DNA from: Deltaproteobacteria bacterium RIFOXYA12_FULL_61_11
GTDB lineage: Bacteria; Bdellovibrionota_F; JAHFAK01; YA12-FULL-61-11
Direction: 5' to 3'
NCBI GenBank assembly: GCA_001799195.1
Contig: MGSU01000036.1
Location: 1-17,988, forward strand
DNA: 17,988 nt
This document shows, piece after piece, positions 1 through 6,410 of the stretch (positions within the stretch are counted from its first letter, which is position 1; the number at the start of each line of letters is the position of its first letter). Both the position numbers and the translations under genes were made by a program. The notes under the pieces were generated by a model that saw only the letters and a program-made list of their open reading frames with translations, had not been told where the DNA came from and searched no databases.

Positions 1-351
1 AATTCCCTAGGAACGCTCCCTCTTAGCACACCTGGGCAAAAAAAGCACGCCATTTTCGAGGATTATTGTAACCAACCAGTCTTGGGTGAATTGCAGATTG
101 TTCTAATCACCATCCATATTGGGGTGGCGCCGACGGGGGACCCCCGCCACGCGCAAGCATGAGCATGGTGGGGGTGAGAGGCGACAGGACCCCTTACCCC
201 ACCCAAGACTGAATGCTTACGGAGTATTTACCCCATCTGGCGCGGTGTGTCGTTTCGGGTTCTCGTCGAGGCGGGGACCGTCATGCTCCACTGCTCGGTC
301 TTGAACCGGCGGCTGGTCGTTTTTCAGCTCTGTGTTGACGAGGGGGCCTGG
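1..351. other. Gene-free leading region with repeat copy A
   Basis: No convincing coding region is seen. Bases 1-76 show nothing recognisable. Bases 77-211 are copy A of the dispersed inverted-repeat element. Bases 212-351 are the 3' flank of the minus-strand gene that stops at 352. I see no strong hairpin with a T-tract that would end that gene. An open frame starting at 119 exists only because it lies in the repeat; the same frame is interrupted in copy B, so it is not treated as a gene. Confidence 0.6.
77..211 (+). repeat. Dispersed structured repeat element, copy A
   Basis: A 135-base element bounded by a perfect 12-bp inverted repeat, CAGTCTTGGGTG at 77-88 and CACCCAAGACTG at 200-211. 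The core 121-199 matches copy C (16160-16238, opposite strand) at 77 of 79 bases and copy B (from 6094) at roughly 90%. Inside the core, CCCCCGCCA (141-149) can pair with TGGTGGGGG (166-174) around a 16-base loop. After the 5' end block, GATT (96-99) can pair with AATC (105-108). No open reading frame is conserved across the three copies. The size and terminal inverted repeats fit a MITE-like or REP/BIME-like element, or a structured RNA. No enzyme that would move it is in the window. Confidence 0.85.
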
Positions 352-765
352 TCAGCCCTGGACCTCGGGATTCTTCCAGCCATTGAGGGAACCGTCGTCT
401 TCGTACCAGTCGATCCGTTCGACCTCGAGCTCGAGGACCTCGAACTCTTGGTCCGAGGAACTCTTGTAGTGTTGGTGGAGAATGGGCTCGGCCTCGAACA
501 GTGCGGCCCGAAGGGAAGGTTCGTCGCGGAAGACGGTCCGGCCGTGCACGAAGCGGAGAAAACCTTGGTCGTCGGTGACGTAGAAGGAAAAGGCCGGGTT
601 CTCTCGCAGGGCGGTCATTTTACGGCTGGAACGATCGGTGTGGGTGTAGAGCCGGTCACCGAGAGACGTGATCGTCATCGGACGAACGGTCGGGAGCTTG
701 TCGCTGGTGACGGCGAAAGGGACGATCGGACGATGCCGGAGATAATGCTGAAGTTCTTGCAACAT
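352..765 (-). CDS. Pyridoxamine 5'-phosphate oxidase-like FMN-binding family protein
   Basis: A 137-residue protein that looks like the single split-barrel domain of the pyridoxamine-phosphate-oxidase-like superfamily (general stress protein 26 type). These proteins usually bind FMN, F420 or haem as dimers in the cytoplasm. The evidence is the family-like order: PTVRPMTI (about 25-32), LYTHTDRSSRKM (39-50), then NPAFSFYVTDD and FLRFVHGRT (56-77), ending in ELEVERIDWY (112-121). The start at 765 was chosen over an in-frame ATG at 897 because AAGGAGAG lies just upstream and the extra 44 residues resemble no family sequence. It is probably a monocistron with its own promoter near 846-874. The substrate cannot be told from the sequence; true PdxH is longer, so vitamin B6 synthesis is unlikely. 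Confidence 0.75.
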   Translation of the reverse strand: MLQELQHYLRHRPIVPFAVTSDKLPTVRPMTITSLGDRLYTHTDRSSRKMTALRENPAFSFYVTDDQGFLRFVHGRTVFRDEPSLRAALFEAEPILHQHYKSSSDQEFEVLELEVERIDWYEDDGSLNGWKNPEVQG

Positions 766-845
766 GGTCGAGCTCTCCTTCGCGGTGGACGTGTTGTCGC
801 CGAGGTACCGGTGACGGTGGCAAGAGGTGCCTCGATCGACGTTCC

Positions 846-874
846 ACCATAGGTACCGAGGTAACCCTTGGCAA
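846..874 (-). promoter_or_regulatory. Candidate sigma70-type promoter for the FMN-binding-fold gene
   Basis: Read on the minus strand, TTGCCA (869-874) is followed after 17 bases by TATGGT (846-851), matching the consensus at 5 of 6 and 4 of 6 positions. Transcription would start about 75 bases before the ATG at 765. The evidence is positional only. Confidence 0.4.
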
Positions 875-1011
875 GGGAGTACGGTAGGAGAAGGCACTTC
901 TCAATGGAGGTAGGGTGCTACTCGAGGTCGAGCGAGGCTCGAACGAAAGAACTTTGAAGAGGGGATCAGCGTGAGACGGGAAGGTCGAGGGAGAGGCTCA
1001 GGTGCTCAGAG

Positions 1012-1926
1012 TCACCAAGCCGGGATGGCGATGCACTCGTCGTTCGGACCGCACTCGGGAACCTTGGCGAAGACGGCCTTGGCGCCCAGACCGAGCTTGG
1101 CTTTCTTGGCTGCGAGCTTGGCCTTCAGGTTTTCTTCGGCCTTGAGCTGGGCTTCGATGATCTTCTTGGCGACCATCTCTTCCTTGACGTGCAGATAGTC
1201 GACGCCTTCCTTGATCTTGGTGCCGACGAACACGATCACGTCTTGCAGCAGCTTGTTGAAGAGGGCGTTGACGCCGAGGATGAAGGAGGCGACCTTGATG
1301 TTGATCTGCAGGAAGCCTTCGGTCATGCCCTTGTAGAACTTCGACAGGTCGGTCATGCCCTTGTAGACAAAGGCCATGACGCTACCGTAGGCGGCGGCCA
1401 GGGCGATACCCGTGGCCACGACGATCTTGGCCGCGATGGTGGCGACTTGGTCGGCGATCTCGAGGGCGAAGATCTGGATGTTCAGGCCGGCGATCTTGGC
1501 AAAGTTAGCCATGATCTGCAGGGTATGCTCGACCATGTCCATCCCGAGGATGAGCATCGAGTCCCCGATCTTCATGGTCTGGTCGATGGCGATGACCACG
1601 GTCTGCGCGATGGTCTCGAGCACCATATCGACAGCGGCGCCCCAGATGATGACGAACTTGAGGCCGGTGGCGGCGGTGTCTTTTACCATGGTCCAGCTCT
1701 TCTCGAGGGTGTTCTTGACCACCTTCTTGGAGACGATCATGACGCGCTCGCCGATCTGCGGAGCGGCTTTGCCCTCGTCGAAGGTCAAGAGGTCGTCACC
1801 AACCTGATCCTTGAAAGCCTTCGACCACTTGGTCACGAGGATGCAATCCTCTTGCGGGAGAACCGACGTGGCGTACGCGGTTCCGGTCAGGAACAACACG
1901 ATCAGAATACCCAGGATCTTCTTCAT
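1012..1926 (-). CDS. Secreted alpha-helical protein of unknown function
   Basis: I do not recognise this family. The 304-residue product starts with a clear Sec signal peptide (MKKILGILIVLF..., likely cut after AYA at residue 19), so it is exported to the periplasm or beyond; there is no lipobox cysteine. Residues about 85-235 are a long run of hydrophobic and amphipathic helix, including IIWGAAVDMVLETIAQ and a short internal duplication (YKGMTDLS / YKGMTEGF, 188-205). Residues 250-290 are Lys/Ala/Glu-rich and probably coiled coil. The tail has a close cysteine pair (C292, C298), with one more cysteine at 28. The start at 1926 has a strong AAAAGGAG site 7-9 bases upstream; an in-frame ATG at 2016 lacks one and would add a non-signal N-terminus. 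The strong site suggests good expression. A membrane-active or lipid-binding role is conceivable but unproven. Confidence 0.75.
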   Translation of the reverse strand: MKKILGILIVLFLTGTAYATSVLPQEDCILVTKWSKAFKDQVGDDLLTFDEGKAAPQIGERVMIVSKKVVKNTLEKSWTMVKDTAATGLKFVIIWGAAVDMVLETIAQTVVIAIDQTMKIGDSMLILGMDMVEHTLQIMANFAKIAGLNIQIFALEIADQVATIAAKIVVATGIALAAAYGSVMAFVYKGMTDLSKFYKGMTEGFLQINIKVASFILGVNALFNKLLQDVIVFVGTKIKEGVDYLHVKEEMVAKKIIEAQLKAEENLKAKLAAKKAKLGLGAKAVFAKVPECGPNDECIAIPAW

Positions 1927-1973
1927 AGCTCTCTCCTTTTGAAGAAGTTGAACAAGGGGGTAACCAAGTGGAA

Positions 1974-2003
1974 TGGGTACTCCAAGTCCAGTGGGGATGT
2001 CAA
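1974..2003 (-). promoter_or_regulatory. Candidate sigma70-type promoter for the secreted helical protein
   Basis: On the minus strand a perfect TTGACA (1998-2003) is followed after 18 bases by TACCCA (1974-1979), a weak -10. The start would lie about 40 bases upstream of the ATG. A 12-bp palindrome abuts the upstream side of the -35 box, so the promoter may be regulated. Confidence 0.4.
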
Positions 2004-2007
2004 GAGC

Positions 2008-2019
2008 AATGTGCACATT
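2008..2019. promoter_or_regulatory. Perfect 12-bp palindrome next to a -35 box, possible operator
   Basis: AATGTGCACATT is a perfect palindrome located 4 bases upstream of the TTGACA proposed for the minus-strand gene. That spacing would suit an activator dimer. Only one copy was seen and no cognate regulator is identified. Confidence 0.35.
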
Positions 2020-2089
2020 ATTTTTACGCGTGTTTCCTTGACCTGGTGCGACAACAAGGTCTCTGCTCCCCAGCGTTTGTGGGTTTGCC

Positions 2090-2119
2090 TTGCCAGAGCG
2101 GTGGTGGACTTGGTAGTAT
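2090..2119 (+). promoter_or_regulatory. Candidate sigma70-type promoter for the FHA-sigma54 activator gene
   Basis: TTGCCA (2090-2095), 18-base spacer, TAGTAT (2114-2119): 5 of 6 and 4 of 6 consensus matches. It implies a leader of about 195 bases. No -24/-12 sigma54 element was seen upstream of this gene. Confidence 0.35.
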
Positions 2120-2321
2120 CACACCCCAGCAGGAATCCGGTCTATGAGAAGTTGTTCTACAAGGGCAGGCAGAGCGAGAAGAGGATGAACCGAGACCGCC
2201 ACCAGGGCTGCGAACCGAATTCCCGGATCCTCGGAGGGGCGGTACCGTCGGTGTTGCAGACGGGTCCCTCTCTATGCGCGTTGTCCTGCGCATTGCGTCG
2301 TCCCCGCTTCAGGTGGGCTAG

Positions 2322-4178
2322 ATGGGTGGGGCTATGAAGAAGCCAGGAAAGACCCAGATCACGGTTACGTCAACCCCCTTGCGCGTCCGCGAACGGCCTG
2401 AGCTCGAGAGCACTCCGTATCTCATCGCCACCGCCGGCGTGCTCCAGAACCGTATCTTCTACCTGCCGCCGGAGCGGGTACTCACCCTCGGGCGGTCCGA
2501 GGATTCGTTCCTCCAACTCGAGGATGAGCAGGTCTCGAGACGGCATTGTCTGCTCGAACGCAAGGGGGATACGGTCTTCTTGCGCGATCTGAACAGCACC
2601 AATGGTACTCAGGTCAATGGAGAGCGCATCGTCGAAGTGGCTCTGCGCGATGGGGACCGCCTCACGGTGGGCGGCTCGCAGTTCACCTTCCAGGTGCCGA
2701 CCACGGTCGGAGGCGCCGCGCCCGGCCTCAGCCTCAAATCCCACGCCTATTTCGAACAACGGCTCGAGGAAGAGATCGATCGGGCTGGACGCTTCCAACG
2801 CTCCTGCGCTCTCCTTATGGTCTTCGAGGACCAGAGCGGCAGAGAAGGGGAGCAACGCGAGGATCTCTTGGCCATAGTAGCCAAGGTGCTTCGCCCCATG
2901 GACATCGTCGGACTCTACGGCAAGGGGCAGCTCGAGGTGCTGCTCCCGGAGTCGGGACCGGAAGAGGCGCGACGGGTCGCCGAGAACCTGGCCACAGGGG
3001 CTCCGGTGACGCTCAGGGAACGACTCAGTATTGGTTTCGCTGCCTTCCCCAGCGATGCCCAACGCAAAGAAGTGCTCATCGAACGGGCTCGCCGAGCAAT
3101 GATCCGAGCTCGCTCGCGAGAGGGGATGGGAATCGAGCAAGGGGGAGAGGGAAAGGTACGGCGCCTGACTCTTCCCGCGACGCGCATCATCTTCAAGAAC
3201 GAGAAAATGCTCCAGATCGCCGAACTGGTCCAACGGATCGCTCCGACCGGTATTTCGGTGCTGATCCAAGGCGAGACCGGAGTCGGCAAGGAAATCATAG
3301 CGCAAGCCATCCACCACAACAGTCCTCGGAACAAAGAACCCTTGATCTCGTTGAATTGCGCCGCGTTGCCCGAGGGTTTGCTCGAGAGTGAGCTCTTCGG
3401 GCACGAGCGGGGAGCCTTCACCGGTGCCGAGTCGGCCAAGCCGGGTATGTTCGAAGCGGCTCATCGCGGCACTATTTTCCTCGATGAGGTCGGGGAGATG
3501 AGCGGCAGGACCCAGGTCAAACTGCTCCGCGTCCTCCAGACCCACAAGGTCATGCGGGTCGGCAGCACCCAGGAACGCACGGCCGATGTGCGGGTCATCG
3601 CGGCCACCAACCGGAATCTCGAACGCGCGATCGAATCCGGCGATTTTCGCGAGGACCTCTTCTACAGGCTCAATGCCATCACGTTGAACATCCCGCCCCT
3701 GCGCGACCGGCGCGAGGAGATCCCCCACCTGGTCGGGGTGTTCCTCGAGGAGTTCGCGGCTGTGTACGGGAAACGCATGCTCGAACTCTCCGGGGACGTC
3801 CTCGAGCTCATGCTCCAATACGATTGGCCTGGTAATATCAGAGAATTGCGGAATTGCATCGAACGGGCCGTGGTCCTCACCGAAGGTTCGACCATCCTGC
3901 GTGAACACCTGCCGACCAAGATTTTCCAATACCATCAGGAGCAGCGGACCAAGGTGCGACGCAAGGAGGGGGGGGAGGCCCTGACCTATTTCTCCAATGA
4001 TGCGGCCGCAGAGGGGGGACTAGCCGGCAACCTCAAACAGGCCATGGACGACTACGAACGCGACCTGATCGTCCAAGCGCTCGAGCGTTGTTCCGACAAT
4101 CAGACGAAAGCTGCCGAGTTGCTGAAAATTCCGCGACGGACCCTGGTGAGCAAGATTCGCAAGTACGGTTTGAGCTGA
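2322..4178 (+). CDS. FHA-domain sigma54-dependent transcriptional activator with degenerate GGDEF-like module
   Basis: A 618-residue enhancer-binding protein that would remodel sigma54-RNA polymerase by ATP hydrolysis. The FHA domain (about 33-125) carries GRSEDS, SRRHC (72-76) and NSTNGT (91-96), the phosphothreonine-binding signature. Residues 138-270 resemble a GGDEF fold, but the active motif is replaced by YGKGQLEVLLP, so diguanylate cyclase activity is unlikely. The AAA+ domain (about 288-530) has Walker A GETGVGKE (317-324), GAFTGA (364-369), which contacts sigma54, and Walker B GTIFLDEVGE (383-392). A Fis-type helix-turn-helix ends the protein (578-618). There is no receiver domain, so control is probably by Ser/Thr phosphorylation read by FHA, as in myxobacteria. 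The start at 2322 has GGTGGG upstream; the ATG at 2334 is an alternative. Its targets are unknown. It converges on the next gene with 12 bases between stops. Confidence 0.93.
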   Translation: MGGAMKKPGKTQITVTSTPLRVRERPELESTPYLIATAGVLQNRIFYLPPERVLTLGRSEDSFLQLEDEQVSRRHCLLERKGDTVFLRDLNSTNGTQVNGERIVEVALRDGDRLTVGGSQFTFQVPTTVGGAAPGLSLKSHAYFEQRLEEEIDRAGRFQRSCALLMVFEDQSGREGEQREDLLAIVAKVLRPMDIVGLYGKGQLEVLLPESGPEEARRVAENLATGAPVTLRERLSIGFAAFPSDAQRKEVLIERARRAMIRARSREGMGIEQGGEGKVRRLTLPATRIIFKNEKMLQIAELVQRIAPTGISVLIQGETGVGKEIIAQAIHHNSPRNKEPLISLNCAALPEGLLESELFGHERGAFTGAESAKPGMFEAAHRGTIFLDEVGEMSGRTQVKLLRVLQTHKVMRVGSTQERTADVRVIAATNRNLERAIESGDFREDLFYRLNAITLNIPPLRDRREEIPHLVGVFLEEFAAVYGKRMLELSGDVLELMLQYDWPGNIRELRNCIERAVVLTEGSTILREHLPTKIFQYHQEQRTKVRRKEGGEALTYFSNDAAAEGGLAGNLKQAMDDYERDLIVQALERCSDNQTKAAELLKIPRRTLVSKIRKYGLS

Positions 4179-4190
4179 GCAGGAGCACGT

Positions 4191-5972
4191 TCAGGGTTTC
4201 GCCGGTCCTGGTTGAGCGGGAGTGCTCTGAGCCGCCGGCTTCTGCGGTTTGAGGTAGATATAGTCGAGGTTGTGCAGCGCATTGCTGAACGGGGTGGGCA
4301 AGGGATCGAAGTTGCCCAGGTCGTTCCAGCCCGCCGAGAGGAAATCGGGAATCACCGTGAAGATGAAGGGTAGGTACTCGGCCGCGAGGACCTGCCAACG
4401 GTTGTAGAGTTCCCTGCGCCGTCGCTGGTCCACCTCGCGCATGGCTTGCTCGAAGATGTCGTCGATCTCTTTCTCCCACGAGGTCGAGGGTTTGCCCTGG
4501 AGGGGGTACCACATGTGCATCCTGCCCGAGGACATCCAGACTTGCCGGCTGGTGTAAGGGTCGCGGCTTCCCGTCAACCCGACGAGGATGGCGTCGTAAT
4601 CGCTGGTCTGGGTCAAACTGGTGACGACGGCATTGAACTCCTTGGGGGTGAAGTTGACGGTGAGCCCAAGGCGTTCCAGGTCTTCACGGATGATGCCGCA
4701 GATCTTGATGTTGTCCTGGCGATGGATCGAGGTGTGGAGGTCGAATTCTAAGGGGTTGCCCTGGGAGTCGCGCAGTTTTCCATGTGGTTTTTCCGGTCGG
4801 AAGCCAGCTTTCTCCAAGAGTTTCCTGGCTTTCTCCAAGTCGTAGGGATAGCGGGGAACAGCGTCGAAATAATAGCTGCGCAGGCTGGGACTGAGCGGTC
4901 CGTGTTGCTCGACGGCCAAGCCGTTCATGACTTCGGTGATGATCCTGCGTTTGTCGATGGCATGGGCGATGGCGCGGCGGAAGTTCACATCGCGGAACCA
5001 ACCGATCTTGCGTTGCCGGGTTTTCGAAGTGCCGACGGCATTGGCCAGGTCGAGGTTCTGGTTGAAGACCACGAAGAAGGACCCGAAGGAGTGCCCGGCT
5101 TCTCGGATGGTGAAGTCGGCTCCGGGTTGCCGTTTTCGCAGGATGTCGTACGACAGACCGCGCAGATCACCGCCGCGCAAGCCGAAGACGTGGAGTTCCC
5201 GCGTGGTGAACTTGAGCAGGGCGAGATCCTGGTCGGAGGTGAGGTGGACCTGCACCCCATCCAGGTAGGGTAATTGGTTACCGTAGTCATCGCGCTTGTA
5301 ATAGTAAGGGTTGCGCTTGAGCTTGAGATGAGAACCGGGGACGTATTCGGCCAGGACGAAGGGGCCAGAGCCGATCAGGGCTGCCGGAGGTGTGGTGGTG
5401 GTGTAGCAGTTCTCGAAAGCGTCCAGGACCGCGGGTTTGTCCAGCAGATGGGCCGGTAGGATTTCGAGATTGTTGAGATAACTCAGGAAATCGCCGAAAC
5501 GGTCGGGCAGGTGAAAACGGGCGGTCAAGGTATCCAGGACCACGAGTCGAACCGGTTTCTGGAAGATGAGCACGGATTGCTCGAGGTTGAGCTTGGGTTG
5601 GGTGTAGATCTTGTTGAAGGTGAAGGCTAGGTCGGCGGTGGTCAGGGGTTGACCATCAGACCAGCGCAACCCGGGGCGGAGGGAGACTTCCCAGATCCGC
5701 CCTTGCTCGAGCATGCTCCAACGCTCGATCAACCCGGGCCCGAGGTCGAAGGTCCTTGGGTCGATGTCGATGAGCGCGGCGAAGAGCATGTTGGTGATGT
5801 CGGTCGAGCTGACTTCTTGGGCCAGGATCGGATTGAAGGTCTTGGGGTCCGAGGTCACACTGAAGTGAAGGGTTTTGCCATAGAAACCTTGTTCGTAGCG
5901 CGGCGGAGCGGCGATACTCGGTGCGGTGCCGAGGTAGAGCAGGAAGAGAGTGAGGGCTGCCGTGCGCTGCAT
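4191..5972 (-). CDS. Peptide-type ABC transporter periplasmic solute-binding protein (SBP family 5)
   Basis: A 593-residue exported protein of the DppA/OppA/AppA family, which captures peptides, nickel or related solutes in the periplasm for an ABC importer. It has a signal peptide (MQRTAALTLFLLYLGTAPSIA) without a lipobox cysteine, so it should be soluble. Family features are TLHFSVTSDPKTFNPI (about 34-49) and the signature region WSDGQPLTTADLAFTFNKIY (104-123). The C-terminus ends in a Pro/Ala/Gln-rich tail. The start at 5972 is preceded by AGGAGT at normal spacing; an upstream in-frame ATG at 6074 would place a non-signal sequence first and run into repeat copy B. No permease or ATPase gene lies in the window, so it is an orphan here and its ligand cannot be named. 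Confidence 0.9.
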   Translation of the reverse strand: MQRTAALTLFLLYLGTAPSIAAPPRYEQGFYGKTLHFSVTSDPKTFNPILAQEVSSTDITNMLFAALIDIDPRTFDLGPGLIERWSMLEQGRIWEVSLRPGLRWSDGQPLTTADLAFTFNKIYTQPKLNLEQSVLIFQKPVRLVVLDTLTARFHLPDRFGDFLSYLNNLEILPAHLLDKPAVLDAFENCYTTTTPPAALIGSGPFVLAEYVPGSHLKLKRNPYYYKRDDYGNQLPYLDGVQVHLTSDQDLALLKFTTRELHVFGLRGGDLRGLSYDILRKRQPGADFTIREAGHSFGSFFVVFNQNLDLANAVGTSKTRQRKIGWFRDVNFRRAIAHAIDKRRIITEVMNGLAVEQHGPLSPSLRSYYFDAVPRYPYDLEKARKLLEKAGFRPEKPHGKLRDSQGNPLEFDLHTSIHRQDNIKICGIIREDLERLGLTVNFTPKEFNAVVTSLTQTSDYDAILVGLTGSRDPYTSRQVWMSSGRMHMWYPLQGKPSTSWEKEIDDIFEQAMREVDQRRRRELYNRWQVLAAEYLPFIFTVIPDFLSAGWNDLGNFDPLPTPFSNALHNLDYIYLKPQKPAAQSTPAQPGPAKP

Positions 5973-6010
5973 GGAAAGACTCCTGCGAGAGACCCTGGAG
6001 AGGTTCCTTC

Positions 6011-6040
6011 TATGTAATGTTTCAGTGAAGAGCCAGTAAA
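6011..6040 (-). promoter_or_regulatory. Weak promoter candidate for the solute-binding protein gene
   Basis: On the minus strand TTTACT (6035-6040), 18-base spacer, TACATA (6011-6016). The match is modest. The spacer contains exactly one arm (6021-6034) of the 14-bp inverted repeat that encloses repeat copy B, so any protein bound there would contact this promoter. Confidence 0.3.
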
Positions 6041-6207
6041 AGAAAAACAGTACAGTTTTGGGTGGATTGCACATGAGTGACCTTTACCTCGCCGGGGTGG
6101 CACCGATGGGGGGCCCCCGCCACGCGCAAGGATGAGCATGGTGGGGGTGGGAGGTGACAGGACCCCTCGACCCACCCAAGACCGAACTCCTATGGCTCTT
6201 CACTGAA
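6021..6207. repeat. Perfect 14-bp inverted repeat flanking repeat copy B
   Basis: TTCAGTGAAGAGCC (6021-6034) and its exact reverse complement GGCTCTTCACTGAA (6194-6207) are 159 bases apart and enclose copy B. Copies A and C lack this outer pair. One arm is inside the leftward promoter candidate and the other ends 26 bases before the rightward TTGACA. Possible readings are a longer version of the element, a DNA-looping operator pair, or a cruciform. Confidence 0.75.
6053..6184 (+). repeat. Dispersed structured repeat element, copy B
   Basis: A 132-base copy in the same orientation as copy A. Its ends, CAGTTTTGGGTG (6053-6064) and CACCCAAGACCG (6173-6184), are an imperfect inverted repeat. The core (6094-6173) differs from copy A at about six positions plus one indel, but keeps CCCCCGCCA and TGGTGGGGG with a 16-base loop. 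The segment between the 5' block (ending GGATTGCA) and the core is unrelated to those of A and C. The open frame of copy A is interrupted here by a stop. This is the most diverged of the three copies. Confidence 0.8.
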
Positions 6208-6233
6208 GCCTTACCCCTCTATGGTGAAAAGGG

Positions 6234-6263
6234 TTGACAAAAAAATCAAGAAGTGTTTAGCAT
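6234..6263 (+). promoter_or_regulatory. Sigma70-type promoter for the dnaG-rpoD cluster
   Basis: A perfect TTGACA (6234-6239) is followed after an 18-base A-rich spacer by TAGCAT (6258-6263). It lies about 150 bases upstream of dnaG and downstream of repeat copy B, so the repeat would not be in this transcript. It is the best-matching promoter in the window. Confidence 0.55.
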
Positions 6264-6410
6264 CCGTCCTTCGATTCTGCCGGCGACCCGGATGAATTAC
6301 AGCGTTTTGAAATTGCTGGGTTGTGGGCGACGACAACGCCGCGCCCCTGAAGTACCCGACGAGCTCCTGGCCGAGCGACCAGGGATGAGGTGGTTTTGAG
6401 GTATGACGCG

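Larger units (their letters stand above)
1927..2321. other. Divergent intergenic region, 395 bases
   Basis: Separates the minus-strand secreted-protein gene from the plus-strand sigma54 activator gene. It holds a leftward promoter candidate with an adjoining palindrome (1974-2019) and a rightward candidate (2090-2119). Bases 2120-2321 would be a long leader of the activator gene; I see no RNA motif or small gene with a ribosome site in it. Confidence 0.55.
5973..6410. other. Divergent intergenic region between the solute-binding gene and dnaG
   Basis: This 438-base region holds the leftward promoter candidate (6011-6040), a 14-bp inverted repeat (6021-6207), repeat copy B (6053-6184) and the dnaG promoter (6234-6263). 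A 35-codon frame at 6292-6399 has no ribosome site and is not called. No rpsU, the usual first gene of the macromolecular synthesis operon in enterobacteria, is present. Confidence 0.6.

Noticed and set aside
119-304. Open frame inside repeat copy A, with a similar frame in copy C (16297 to 16088), beginning GWRRRGTP
   Set aside because: The similarity follows from the DNA repeat. In copy B the same frame meets a stop, no ribosome site precedes it, and differences among copies fit pairing rather than codon constraint.
928-942. Small hairpin TCGAGC/GCTCGA downstream of the secreted-protein gene, considered as a terminator
   Set aside because: The stem is only 6 bp, has no T-tract, and sits in sequence where TCGAG is frequent.
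2370-3935. 521-codon open frame antisense to the sigma54 activator gene
   Set aside because: The sense frame has complete, well-known domains. Long antisense frames are common opposite G+C-rich genes with biased third positions.
6292-6399. 35-codon frame in the dnaG leader, a possible leader peptide
   Set aside because: There is no Shine-Dalgarno sequence before its ATG and no repeated regulatory codons. Without comparative data it cannot be separated from chance.
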